NCBI GenBank assembly: GCA_036375275.1 | Contig: DASUSF010000351.1 | Location: forward strand, 1 to 13,864 | DNA length: 13,864 nucleotides | Reading direction: 5' to 3' | DNA from: DASUSF01 sp036375275 | Lineage (GTDB): Bacteria > Pseudomonadota > Alphaproteobacteria > Geminicoccales > Geminicoccaceae | Part shown: piece by piece, positions 7,414 through 13,864 of the stretch | Layout of the letters: each line of letters opens with the position of its first letter | Position numbering within the stretch: the first letter of the stretch is position 1 | Notes under the pieces: model-generated | What the model was told of the DNA's origin: nothing | Database searches by the model: none | Seen by the model: only the letters and a program-made list of their open reading frames with translations | Position numbers and translations under genes: made by a program

Positions 7414-8271
7414 TCAGCGGAGGCGTCGAGCCAGGAACCGCCTGCCCGGGCGGGCGAACGCGTCCTGGGCCGCGATCAGCGCCAGCTCCCGGCCCCCCTC
7501 CGCGATCGTGCGCTCGACCAGGACGAACATCGCGGACACCGCGCGGGCGAGCGCCTCGGGCAGCCGCCGGCCGGCCAGCAGATGGCCGAGCAGCAACGCG
7601 CTGAAGGCGTCCCCGGTGCCGTGCAGGACCGCCCGCCGCCGAGGCGTCCGCACCAGCCAGGCCTCGTCGGGCAGAGCCGCCAGCACGCCGAGCTCGGAGG
7701 TTCCGACCGGCAGGCCGGTCACGACCACGATCCCGGCACCGCGCCCCTGGAGCAGCGGAGCAGCGTCGAGCGCATCCTCCGGCCCGCGCACCGCCCGCGC
7801 GGCGAGCACGCCGAGCTCGAACCCGTTCGGCGTCACGAGGTCGGCGGCGGGCACCAGGCGGTCCCTGAACACCTCCGCGATGCCGGGCTGCACGAACACG
7901 CCGGTGTGCTCGTCGCCGATCACCGGATCGCAGCAATAGAGCGCGTCCGGCCGGCGTCGCCTGACCCGTTCGATCGCGGCCTCCACCACCACTCCGGTCT
8001 CGGCCGTGCCGAGGTAGCCCGAGAGGACGGCCACGCACGCGTCGAGGGCGCCGATCCGCTCCAGGCTCTCGAGCATCCGGAGCAGGAGGGCCGGATCGGC
8101 GAGCCGCCCGGTGAAGCTGCCGTAGCCCGGATGGTGGGCGAGCTCGACCGTGTCGAGGGCGATGACCTCGAAGCCGAGCCGCTGCAGCGGCAGCACCGCG
8201 GCGCCGTTGCCGACGTGGCCGTAGGCGACGCGCGACTGGATCGAGAGGATCGCCGGCCGGCGGCCGGTCAT
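7414..8271 (-). CDS. pdxY: Pyridoxal kinase
   Basis: Ribokinase-superfamily enzyme of 285 aa that phosphorylates pyridoxal (and related B6 vitamers) to pyridoxal 5'-phosphate in the cytoplasm. The N-terminus AILSIQSRVAYGHVGNGAAV is the family substrate/ATP region. HPGYGSFTG, DPVIGDEHTGVFV (115-127) and DLVTPNGFELGVL follow. HGTGDAFSALLLGHLL holds the anion hole and the catalytic base Asp221 in GTGD (218-221). The length fits PdxY (E. coli 287). The N-terminal SIQSRVAYGHVGN fits PdxY/PdxK better than the ThiD/PdxK of Gram-positives. Its ATG overlaps the stop of the upstream ThDP-enzyme gene as ATGA (8271-8268), so translation is probably coupled. It has no clear Shine-Dalgarno site of its own apart from the GGCGG just upstream. 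Confidence 0.93.
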   Translation of the reverse strand: MTGRRPAILSIQSRVAYGHVGNGAAVLPLQRLGFEVIALDTVELAHHPGYGSFTGRLADPALLLRMLESLERIGALDACVAVLSGYLGTAETGVVVEAAIERVRRRRPDALYCCDPVIGDEHTGVFVQPGIAEVFRDRLVPAADLVTPNGFELGVLAARAVRGPEDALDAAPLLQGRGAGIVVVTGLPVGTSELGVLAALPDEAWLVRTPRRRAVLHGTGDAFSALLLGHLLAGRRLPEALARAVSAMFVLVERTIAEGGRELALIAAQDAFARPGRRFLARRLR

Positions 8272-8282
8272 CCGCCGGTCAT
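8263..8282 (-). repeat. ATGACCGGC direct repeat at the ThDP-enzyme/pdxY junction
   Basis: ATGACCGGC occurs twice at an 11-bp period (8282-8274 and 8271-8263). The first copy encodes the final Met-Thr-Gly of the ThDP enzyme, and the second is the pdxY start. The upstream gene thus ends RRMTGG and the kinase begins MTGRR. A short tandem duplication may have created the overlap. Confidence 0.5.
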
Positions 8283-10655
8283 GCGGCGCCGCGTCTCGAC
8301 CAGCGCGAGCGCCGCCCGGCTCACGATCGCGTCCGCATCGAGCTCGTGCACCCGGTACAGGTCGGGGATGTCGCCGGACTGCCCGAAGCGGTCGACGCCG
8401 AGCGGATAGGTCCGCCGGCCGGTGGTGCTGCCGAGCCAGCCGAGGGTCGCAGGATGGCCGTCGAGCACCGTGATCAGCGCCGCTTCCGGGGGGAGCGGCG
8501 CGAGCAGCCGCTCGAGGCGTGAGCGCTCCTCCCTGCGCCCGTGCAGCCGCGCGCTCTGGGCCGCCCGCCAGTCCTCGTGCAGCCGGTCGGCCGAGGTCAC
8601 CGCCAGCACCCCGAGCCCGGGCTCGTCCTCGCTCATCACGTCCGCCGCCTCGAGCACCTCCGGCAGCACCGCGCCCGACCCGACCAGCGCCAGGGCCGCG
8701 TCCGGCCCGGGAGGCCTGAGCCAGTACGCCCCTTCGAGGATGCCGCGCCGGAGCTCCTCGTCGATCTCGCGCTCGGGCTGGATGAGCGGCCGGGTCGACA
8801 GGCGGAGGTAGACCGAGCTGCCGTCCGGCGCCTGGAGATGCTCGAAGGCGAAGCGCATGATCAGCGCGAGCTCGTCGACGTAGGCCGGCTCGAACGACAG
8901 CAGGCCCGGCTGGCCGATCCCGATCAACGGCGTCGAGACCGACTGGTGCGCGCCGCCTTCCGGGGCGAGGGTGATCCCGGAGGGGGTCGCGACCAGGAGG
9001 AAGCGCGCGTCCTGGTAGGTCGCGTAGTTCAGGGCGTCGAGGCCGCGGGCGATGAAGGGGTCGTAGAGGGTGCCGACCGGGAGCAGCCGCTCGCCGAACA
9101 GCGGCCCCGAGAGGCCGAGCGCGGCGAGCATCAGGAACAGGTTGTTCTCGGCGATGCCGAGCTCGATGTGCTGCCCGGTCCGGCTCTCGGCCCAGCCGAT
9201 CGGTGAGGCGACCTGTTCGGCCTTGAAGATGTCGGCGTGGTCGTGGCGCGAGAACAGCCCGCGGCGGCTGACCCAGGCGCCGAGGTTGGTCGAGGTGGTG
9301 ACGTCCGGCGAGGTGGTGACGATCCGCGCCGCGAGCTCGCTGTCGCCGCGGGCGAGCTCGCCCATGATCCGGCCGAACGCCTCCTGGGTCGACGCGCGGG
9401 TCGTCCGGCGGCCCGCTGCGAGCGTCGCCGGGATCGGCACCGGGCGGCTCTCGAAGGCCTCGGTGCGCTGGCCGAACGGCACCTGGTCGAGGAACCGCTG
9501 GAGGCGGTCCTGATCCATCTCGAGGCCGGCGAACCGGTCCCACTCCTGGCCGTCGCCGATCCGGTGCCGGCTCTTGAACTCGGCCATCTGATCCGGCGTC
9601 ATGAGCCCCGCGTGGTTGTCCTTGTGCCCGGCGAACGGCAGGCCGAAGCCCTTGATGGTGTAGGCGATGAAGCAGTGCGGGCGGTCGTCCGCCACCCCGT
9701 GGAACGCCTCGAGCACGGCCTCGAGGTCGTGCCCGCCGAGGTTGGTCATCAACCGGCCGAGTGCCGCGTCGTCGTGGTCGCGCAGCAGCTCCCGGATGCC
9801 CTCGAGGTGGCCGAGATCGTGCTCCAGGTGGTCGCGCCAGGCGGCGCCGCCCTTGAACGTCAGCGCGGCGTAGAGGTCGTTCGGGCAGTCGTCGATCCAC
9901 TGCCGGAGCGCGCCGCCGTCGCGACGGGCGAAGGCCCGCTCGAGCAGCTTGCCGTACTTGAGCGTGACCACCCGCCAGCCGACCGCCTTGAAGAAGTCCT
10001 CGATCTTCGCGAACAGGCGCTCCGGCACGACCCGGTCAAGGCTCTGGCGGTTGTAGTCGATCACCCACCAGAGGTTGCGGACGTCGTGCTTCCAGCCCTC
10101 CATCAGGGCCTCGAACACGTTGCCCTCGTCGAGCTCGGCATCGCCGACCAGCGCGATCATCCGCCCCTTGCGCCGCCGCGCCGGCCACAGCTCGTGCTCG
10201 ACCAGGAGATCCTGCGCCATCGAGGCGAACAGCGTCATCGCGACCCCGAGGCCGACCGACCCGGTCGAGAAGTCGACCCCGTCCTGGTCCTTGGTCCGGG
10301 ACGGATAGGACTGCGCGCCGCCGAGCCCGCGGAAGCGCTCCATCGCCTCGCGGTTCTGCCGCCCCATCAGGTACTGGATCGCGTGGAACATCGGGCTGGC
10401 GTGCGGCTTCACCGCCACCCGATCGCCCGGCTGGAGGACGTCGAAGTAGAGCGCGGTCATGAGCGTCGCCATGGACGCGCAGGATGCCTGATGGCCACCG
10501 ACCTTGAGCCCGTCCCGGTGCGGGCGGAGGTGGTTGGCGTTGTGGATCATCCAGCACGCGAGCCAGAGCACCTTCTGCTCGAGAGCCCCGAGATGCGCCA
10601 GCCTGGCCTCATCGTCGCCAGTCTCGCCCGCCGCCCGCTCCAGCGTCTCCAGCAT
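8268..10655 (-). CDS. Transketolase-like ThDP enzyme related to homodimeric pyruvate dehydrogenase E1 (AceE)
   Basis: A 795-aa ThDP-dependent enzyme, normally annotated 'transketolase' or 'PDH E1'. The order and motifs follow AceE. GGHQASCAS is at 53-61 (AceE GGHMASF). KPHASPMFHAIQYLMGR includes His85. The ThDP/Mg motif GDAELDEGN at 171-179 ends in WWVIDYN. IAYTIKGFGLPFAGHKDNH, the pyrimidine-domain ELGIAENNLFLMLAALG with the cofactor-activating Glu, EGGAHQS and DRFGQSGDIPDL follow. E. coli AceE is 887 aa, with this GGH motif near residue 105. Here about 50 N-terminal residues are missing, the region that binds the E2 core. No E2 or E3 gene is nearby. The start at 10655 has GGAGGAGGG about 6 nt upstream; an in-frame ATG at 10736 is less likely. 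The reaction is uncertain: a 2-oxo acid or ketose transfer is expected. Confidence 0.88.
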   Translation of the reverse strand: MLETLERAAGETGDDEARLAHLGALEQKVLWLACWMIHNANHLRPHRDGLKVGGHQASCASMATLMTALYFDVLQPGDRVAVKPHASPMFHAIQYLMGRQNREAMERFRGLGGAQSYPSRTKDQDGVDFSTGSVGLGVAMTLFASMAQDLLVEHELWPARRRKGRMIALVGDAELDEGNVFEALMEGWKHDVRNLWWVIDYNRQSLDRVVPERLFAKIEDFFKAVGWRVVTLKYGKLLERAFARRDGGALRQWIDDCPNDLYAALTFKGGAAWRDHLEHDLGHLEGIRELLRDHDDAALGRLMTNLGGHDLEAVLEAFHGVADDRPHCFIAYTIKGFGLPFAGHKDNHAGLMTPDQMAEFKSRHRIGDGQEWDRFAGLEMDQDRLQRFLDQVPFGQRTEAFESRPVPIPATLAAGRRTTRASTQEAFGRIMGELARGDSELAARIVTTSPDVTTSTNLGAWVSRRGLFSRHDHADIFKAEQVASPIGWAESRTGQHIELGIAENNLFLMLAALGLSGPLFGERLLPVGTLYDPFIARGLDALNYATYQDARFLLVATPSGITLAPEGGAHQSVSTPLIGIGQPGLLSFEPAYVDELALIMRFAFEHLQAPDGSSVYLRLSTRPLIQPEREIDEELRRGILEGAYWLRPPGPDAALALVGSGAVLPEVLEAADVMSEDEPGLGVLAVTSADRLHEDWRAAQSARLHGRREERSRLERLLAPLPPEAALITVLDGHPATLGWLGSTTGRRTYPLGVDRFGQSGDIPDLYRVHELDADAIVSRAALALVETRRRMTGG

Positions 10656-10891
10656 CGTCCGCCCTCCTCCGAGAATCCCTTTCCGCATACACCATCGAAA
10701 CGTCGCGGCCCAGCCGAGCGCAGCCGGACCGACCACGGCTGCAGACCGCGGGCACCGGGCAGGAGGCTCTTTGCCGTTGCTGCCGAAGTGGGACTCGGCT
10801 ACTCGCTGACCTGCGCCGCCCGAAGCGCCGACGGTCGTTCCGGGCGACGCCGGCGAGGTCGGATGCGCAGCATGAGGGGGAGGAAACGACC

Positions 10892-11425
10892 ATGGCCCAG
10901 CGCTCGCACTCCAGCACCGTAGCCCTCTGCACGCTGGCGCTCTGCCTGACGGCGCTTCCGGCGGGCGCAGCGGATCTGGTGGAGACGGCGCAAAAGACCA
11001 AGCAGTCCGGTCGGTTCAAGATCGATCAGTTCGCCATCGCGCTCGAGGTGACGGGCCTCGTCGACAGCGACGAGGCGGGCTCCTACACCGTCTTCGCCCC
11101 GACCAACCAGACCTTCCGGCGGGTCGACCTCGGCGTCCTCAAGCCCGGCGGGCCGGCCATGTCGCCGGAGGAAAAGCTGCGGGCCGCCGATCAGGAGCGC
11201 CTCGCGGACGTTCTGAAGCATCACGTCGTCGAGGGCAGCCTTCCGTACAGCGAGCTCGCCGGCATGGAATCGGTCGAGACGCTGGCCGGCAGCACGCTCG
11301 AGATCACCCGGACCGAAGGCGGCATCCTGGTCAACGACGTCACCATCGCCCAGCCCGACCTGATCGCCGACAACGGCGTGATCCACGTGGTCGAGGGCCT
11401 GCTGGCGGGCGGGCGCCAGCGCTGA
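10892..11425 (+). CDS. Secreted fasciclin (FAS1) domain protein
   Basis: Single-domain FAS1 protein of 177 aa, exported to the periplasm or beyond. FAS1 domains mediate adhesion or bind surfaces and polysaccharides. Residues 1-26 form a signal peptide (LCTLALCLTALPAGA, cut before ADLVE). The two conserved FAS1 boxes are visible: H1 SYTVFAPTNQTFRR (about 64-77) and H2 NGVIHVVEGLL near the C-terminus. DVLKHHVVEGSLPYSEL between them contains the expected 'HHVV' segment. The domain is near the usual size of about 140 residues and complete. The start is clear, with GGGGGAGGA 7 nt before the ATG, the strongest ribosome site in the window. It is divergent from the ThDP-enzyme gene across 236 nt. A convincing promoter is not visible in that gap. 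Confidence 0.93.
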   Translation: MAQRSHSSTVALCTLALCLTALPAGAADLVETAQKTKQSGRFKIDQFAIALEVTGLVDSDEAGSYTVFAPTNQTFRRVDLGVLKPGGPAMSPEEKLRAADQERLADVLKHHVVEGSLPYSELAGMESVETLAGSTLEITRTEGGILVNDVTIAQPDLIADNGVIHVVEGLLAGGRQR

Positions 11426-11494
11426 GCACCCGCCTCTGGCAGCGAGGATCCGGGTCGAGCGCAAGACAGCACTTGAGCGTCGGCTGGCCCGCGA

Positions 11495-11512
11495 CGCCCG
11501 ATCTTCCGGGCG
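11495..11512 (+). other. Short hairpin between the fasciclin gene and mscS
   Basis: CGCCCG and CGGGCG pair perfectly around the loop ATCTTC. No T-run follows, so it is a poor intrinsic terminator. It ends 11 nt before the GGTGA that may serve the first mini-ORF of the mscS leader, so it could be part of the leader structure or nothing. Confidence 0.25.
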
Positions 11513-11523
11513 GACCGTCATCC

Positions 11524-11570
11524 GGTGACTTCGCCAGCATGACCGGGCCAGCATGACCGGGCCAGCATGA
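11524..11570 (+). promoter_or_regulatory. mscS leader with two ATGA-linked five-codon mini-ORFs
   Basis: ATG at 11539 opens ATG-ACC-GGG-CCA-GCA-TGA, a Met-Thr-Gly-Pro-Ala peptide ending at 11556. Its stop overlaps the next ATG (11553) as ATGA. The second mini-ORF encodes the same peptide and ends at 11570, overlapping the mscS ATG (11567). The only Shine-Dalgarno-like site is GGTGA (11524-11528), 10 nt before the first ATG; none precedes the mscS ATG at a normal distance. This layout would let ribosomes reach mscS by two rounds of termination and re-initiation. The reading is from sequence alone; use of these ORFs is inferred. Confidence 0.5.
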
Positions 11571-11574
11571 CCGG
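11533..11574 (+). repeat. Three perfect 14-bp tandem repeats (GCCAGCATGACCGG)
   Basis: Copies lie at 11533-11546, 11547-11560 and 11561-11574, identical base for base. Each has an ATGA. As 14 is not a multiple of 3, the three ATGs fall in three different frames. Only the last is in the mscS frame, and an in-frame TGA at 11540-11542 blocks any longer mscS start. The array crosses the start codon and the first codons of mscS. Confidence 0.95.
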
Positions 11575-12925
11575 CCACTGTGCCTGGCTGCTGGTGGGCG
11601 CGCTGCTGCTCGCATTCCCGAGCTTCGCCGGCGCACAGGCCCTGCCCGAGCCGGACCAGGTGCCAGCCGAAGCGCCGGCGGAGGGCGCGACCGAGCGCGA
11701 GGTCTCCGCCGAGCTCGACCGGGACCAGGATCGCGCGATCCGCGACCGCCTGCGCGCAACCTTCCAGGGCGTCGAGGCGCTCCGCGGGATCGACGTGCAG
11801 GTCAGCGCGGGCGTGGTCCGCCTCTCGGGCGAGGTGCCCTCGGACGAAGCCCGCTTGCTCGCCGGCCAGCTGGCGCGGCAGGTCGAGGACGTGGCGCTGG
11901 TCGAGAACCAGCTCCGCCAGGTCCAGGACCTCGACCGCCGCCTCCAGATCACCTTCGAGCGGCTGCGCGAGCGCGGGCTCGGCCTGCTCGCCTTCCTTCC
12001 GCTCCTGCTGCTCGCAGCCCTCGTGCTTCTGGCGTTCTGGTTTGCCGGCCGCTGGCTCAGCCGCCGACGCTGGCCGTTCAGGACCATCGACAACGGCTTC
12101 CTCCGCCAGACCGCGCGCCAGCTGAGCTGGATCCTGGTGCTGCTTGCGGGCGCCCTCCTCGCGCTCGAGATCCTGGACGCGACCGCGTTGGTCGCCGCCG
12201 TGCTCGGCACCGCCGGGCTGTTCGGCCTGGTCCTCGGGCTCGCGTTCCGCGACCTCGCCGAGAACGCGATCGCGAGCCTTCTGCTGAGCCTCCGCCAGCC
12301 GTTCGCGCCGAACGACCTGGTCCGGATCGAAGGCCACGAAGGGCACGTGGTCCGGCTCACCTCGCGCGCGACGGTGCTGCTGTCGGTGGAGGGCAACCAC
12401 GTCCGGATCCCGAACGCGATCGTCTACAAGGGCATCCTCGTCAACTACACCCGCCACCCGGTGCGCCGCTTCGACCTGGTCGCCGGCGTCGGCGTGCACG
12501 ACGATCTCGGCGCGGCACGGGCCATCGGCATCGAGGCGCTTGCCCGCACGCCCGGCGTGCTGGCGGACCCTGCGGCCGAAGCGTTCGTCGAGGCGCTCGG
12601 CGAGTCCAACGTCGCGATCCGCTATCTCGGCTGGGTCGACCAGCGCGCCCACGACTACCTGAAGGTCCGGAGCGAGGCGATCCGCCGGGTCAAGGAGGCC
12701 CTGGACGAAGCCGGCATCTCGCTGCCGGAGCCGACCTACATCGTCCGGCTGCGCGAGCCGGGCGAAGGGGCGGCGGAGCGGGCGGCACCCGTTCGACCGC
12801 GGCCCGCGGCAAAGGAGCGGGCAGCGGACGTCAGCCGCGAGGGCGTGATCGAGCGCCAGGCCGCGGCGGAGCGGGCGGCGGCCGGCCCCGACCTGCTCGA
12901 CCCGGAGGCGCCGCGGGAGCTTTGA
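11567..12925 (+). CDS. BON domain-containing MscS-type mechanosensitive channel
   Basis: Inner-membrane channel of 452 aa, expected to open under membrane tension and release solutes during osmotic downshock. It starts with a signal sequence (CAWLLVGALLLAFPSFAGAQA, cut near residue 25) and a Pro/Glu/Ala-rich linker. A BON domain (about 51-120) contains GIDVQVSAGVVRLSGEV and DVALVENQL. Membrane helices follow at 139-160 and 187-203. The pore-lining helix has the Gly/Ala pattern AAVLGTAGLFGLVLGLAFRD, then LAENAIASLLLSLRQPF. The MscS beta domain includes DLVRIEGHEGHVVRL and HVRIPNAIVYKGILVNY. The C-terminal cage ends in an Ala/Arg/Glu-rich tail (about 385-452), probably disordered. The BON domain would sit in the periplasm. 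The start is fixed by the in-frame stop at 11540. It is 141 nt downstream of the fasciclin gene and convergent with the SIMPL gene. Confidence 0.94.
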   Translation: MTGHCAWLLVGALLLAFPSFAGAQALPEPDQVPAEAPAEGATEREVSAELDRDQDRAIRDRLRATFQGVEALRGIDVQVSAGVVRLSGEVPSDEARLLAGQLARQVEDVALVENQLRQVQDLDRRLQITFERLRERGLGLLAFLPLLLLAALVLLAFWFAGRWLSRRRWPFRTIDNGFLRQTARQLSWILVLLAGALLALEILDATALVAAVLGTAGLFGLVLGLAFRDLAENAIASLLLSLRQPFAPNDLVRIEGHEGHVVRLTSRATVLLSVEGNHVRIPNAIVYKGILVNYTRHPVRRFDLVAGVGVHDDLGAARAIGIEALARTPGVLADPAAEAFVEALGESNVAIRYLGWVDQRAHDYLKVRSEAIRRVKEALDEAGISLPEPTYIVRLREPGEGAAERAAPVRPRPAAKERAADVSREGVIERQAAAERAAAGPDLLDPEAPREL

Positions 12926-12950
12926 GCGTTCCGGCGGGCTATGACGTTCT

Positions 12951-12980
12951 GGTCCGCCTCAGGGAGACGTCAGGCGGACC
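12951..12980. terminator. Candidate bidirectional terminator between convergent mscS and the SIMPL gene
   Basis: GGTCCGCCT (12951-12959) and AGGCGGACC (12972-12980) form a perfect 9-bp stem with a 12-nt loop. The element lies 25 nt after the mscS stop and covers the last codons and stop of the opposing gene. There is no T-tract on either side, so it may act as a weak or Rho-aided terminator or as an mRNA 3'-end stabiliser. Part of the stem is coding sequence, so its structure is shared with codon choice. Confidence 0.45.
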
Positions 12981-13684
12981 TCGCCCTCGACCCGGACACT
13001 CACCGTCTCGAGGTCGGGCAGCGCCGAGGGCGGCGGCATCGCGTCCTCGGCCATCGCCCGCATCTCCATCATCCGGGGCATGATCGGAGGCGGCGAATCG
13101 ACGCTGCCGACGCGGAGCACCAGCAGCCGCTCGACCTCGCCGCCGAGCGCCTCCGCGACCTTGTCCGCCCGCTGCCGGAGCCGGCTCAGCGCCTCGGCGG
13201 TCAGCTCGTCCTCGAGCGACTCGCGCGCGTCCCGGCTGAGCTCGTAGGCCAGCCCCTGGAGCAGCAGCCCGCCCTCCTGGAGCCGGCCCGCGAGGTCGAG
13301 CAGCCCGGCGGGCTCGCTGGCCGTGAGGCGGAGGTCCTGCTCCGCGACCCAGCCGGTCGGCTGCCCCTCGCGGTCGTACTCCTGATAGACCCGGTAGCCG
13401 CCGGTCGCGCGGCGCACGCCCGGGACCGCCTCGGCCTGCTCGATCGCGTCCTGGATCGCCTCGTTGACCTCGGCCTGCGCGTCCCGCGGGTTCGCCGCCT
13501 CGCCGCGCGCGGCGAGGACCGCGACCAGGGTGTCCTGCTCCACCTCCCGGAGCGCCACCTCGTCGAGCACGACCCGCGTGCCGCGATCGTCCTCCCGCTC
13601 ATCCTCCTGCGCCAAGGCCGGGACGGGCGCCAGCATCAGCGCGGCGACGACGAGCGAACTTCTGACCAGCGTGGCTGCGCGCAT
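12959..13684 (-). CDS. Secreted SIMPL (DUF541) domain protein
   Basis: Periplasmic protein of 241 aa with a SIMPL/DUF541 domain; the precise molecular role of this family is poorly defined. The signal peptide is residues 1-25 (LVVAALMLAPVPALA, cut before QEDERED). The domain runs from VLDEVALREVEQDTLVAVLAA through AARGEAANPRDAQAEVNEAI, GYRVYQEYDREGQPTGWVAE and GLAYELSRDARESLEDEL to ALSRLRQRADKVAEALGGEV. The latter is the usual alternating Arg/Ala helix. A Met- and Pro-rich loop (PRMMEMRAMAEDAMPPP) precedes the last strand SVRVEGEVRL. The start at 13684 (MRAATLV) is chosen because GAGGAG lies 6 nt upstream. The ATG two codons earlier (13690) directly abuts that site, and the ATG at 13810 would bury the signal peptide. 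It is convergent with mscS and divergent from the DUF29 gene. Confidence 0.88.
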   Translation of the reverse strand: MRAATLVRSSLVVAALMLAPVPALAQEDEREDDRGTRVVLDEVALREVEQDTLVAVLAARGEAANPRDAQAEVNEAIQDAIEQAEAVPGVRRATGGYRVYQEYDREGQPTGWVAEQDLRLTASEPAGLLDLAGRLQEGGLLLQGLAYELSRDARESLEDELTAEALSRLRQRADKVAEALGGEVERLLVLRVGSVDSPPPIMPRMMEMRAMAEDAMPPPSALPDLETVSVRVEGEVRLTSP

Positions 13685-13769
13685 CGGCATCTCCTCGTTC
13701 CGGTGGATCTCGCGCGAGGATCGAGGTCCGCGCCTGAACCGCCAGTGACCCCGGCCTTTCGCTTTTGGT

Positions 13770-13864
13770 GTGGCGCCAAGGCGATGCCGGGCAGCAGCGG
13801 CGACGCGCACGCACGGTCTCTACGAAGACGACTTCTACGCCTGGACCCAGGCCCAGGCGAAGAA
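13770..13864 (+). CDS. DUF29 family protein, N-terminal fragment (cut by window edge)
   Basis: The frame running off the right edge encodes HGLYEDDFYAWTQAQAK. This is the N-terminal hallmark of DUF29 proteins (LY-x-x-DFYAWTQ), a family of unknown function common in alphaproteobacteria and cyanobacteria. The frame is open from the TGA at 13746-13748. The only usual start codon in it is GTG at 13770, giving 16 residues before LYEDD, with no clear Shine-Dalgarno site. The ATG at 13784 would give a typical DUF29-like short leader (MPGSSGDAHARS) but is in another frame, one base off. The start is therefore uncertain, or there may be a small frameshift. Only about 31 codons are visible. Confidence 0.65.
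   Translation, partial: MAPRRCRAAAATRTHGLYEDDFYAWTQAQAK

Noticed and set aside
10656..10891. Promoters for the divergent ThDP-enzyme and fasciclin genes
   Set aside because: I scanned both strands for -35/-10 pairs and for GGAAC/CGTT-type stress promoters and found no convincing match; only the ribosome sites of both genes are clear.
9237..10922. A 561-codon open frame on the plus strand opposite the ThDP-enzyme gene
   Set aside because: It has no recognisable domain, mirrors the sense codons and runs across the intergenic gap into the fasciclin gene; it is an antisense artefact.
11533..11574. The 14-bp repeats as a phase-variation switch or a short CRISPR-like array
   Set aside because: There are no spacers. 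Each copy carries its own ATG, so copy loss or gain leaves mscS in frame; on/off switching is not expected.
10799..12652. A 617-codon minus-strand open frame crossing the fasciclin and mscS genes
   Set aside because: It spans two well-supported genes and the tandem repeat region and has no domain; high-GC shadow.
13709..13718. Perfect palindrome CTCGCGCGAG upstream of the SIMPL gene
   Set aside because: A 10-bp CG-rich palindrome is expected by chance in such DNA, and it does not sit on a recognisable promoter.

Overview
The window is GC-rich throughout, with strong G/C bias at third codon positions. It looks like chromosomal DNA of an alphaproteobacterium. This rests on the AspRS, whose motif 2 carries the SPGEFYQLD form I associate with alphaproteobacteria, on aspS lying head-to-head with rnd, and on a DUF29-type gene at the right edge. 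I cannot name a genus. Coding density is high, no stretch of more than 300 bases lacks a gene, and I see no tRNA, rRNA, CRISPR array, insertion sequence or phage gene.

Layout, left to right. (1) Positions 1-3091, minus strand: aspS, then a 93-aa three-helix membrane protein, a secreted protein of unknown function, and the N-terminal part of a Gfo/Idh/MocA-type oxidoreductase cut by the window edge. (2) Positions 3258-7397, plus strand: rnd (RNase D), an NAD-dependent epimerase-like protein starting 5 nt after rnd, and a membrane-bound GGDEF-EAL cyclic-di-GMP protein 16 nt further on. This is probably one operon, divergent from aspS. (3) Positions 7414-10655, minus strand: a homodimeric ThDP enzyme related to pyruvate dehydrogenase E1 (AceE) but lacking most of the usual N-terminal E2-contacting region, overlapping pdxY (pyridoxal kinase) by ATGA. 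(4) Positions 10892-12925, plus strand: a secreted fasciclin-domain protein and a BON-MscS mechanosensitive channel. (5) Positions 12959-13684, minus strand: a secreted SIMPL/DUF541 protein, convergent with mscS. (6) Position 13770 to the end, plus strand: the first residues of a DUF29 family protein, cut by the right edge.

Most genes are core or household functions: tRNA charging, RNA 3' processing, B6 salvage, osmotic protection and c-di-GMP signalling. Three parts deserve a second look. The mscS start lies in three perfect 14-bp tandem repeats. Each repeat carries an ATGA, so two five-codon mini-ORFs end on the start codon of the next reading frame and lead into mscS. The stand-alone AceE-like enzyme is translationally coupled to a pyridoxal kinase, with no E2 or E3 gene nearby. 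The AspRS carries the His residue linked to non-discriminating enzymes. No defence system or other clearly new multigene system is visible.
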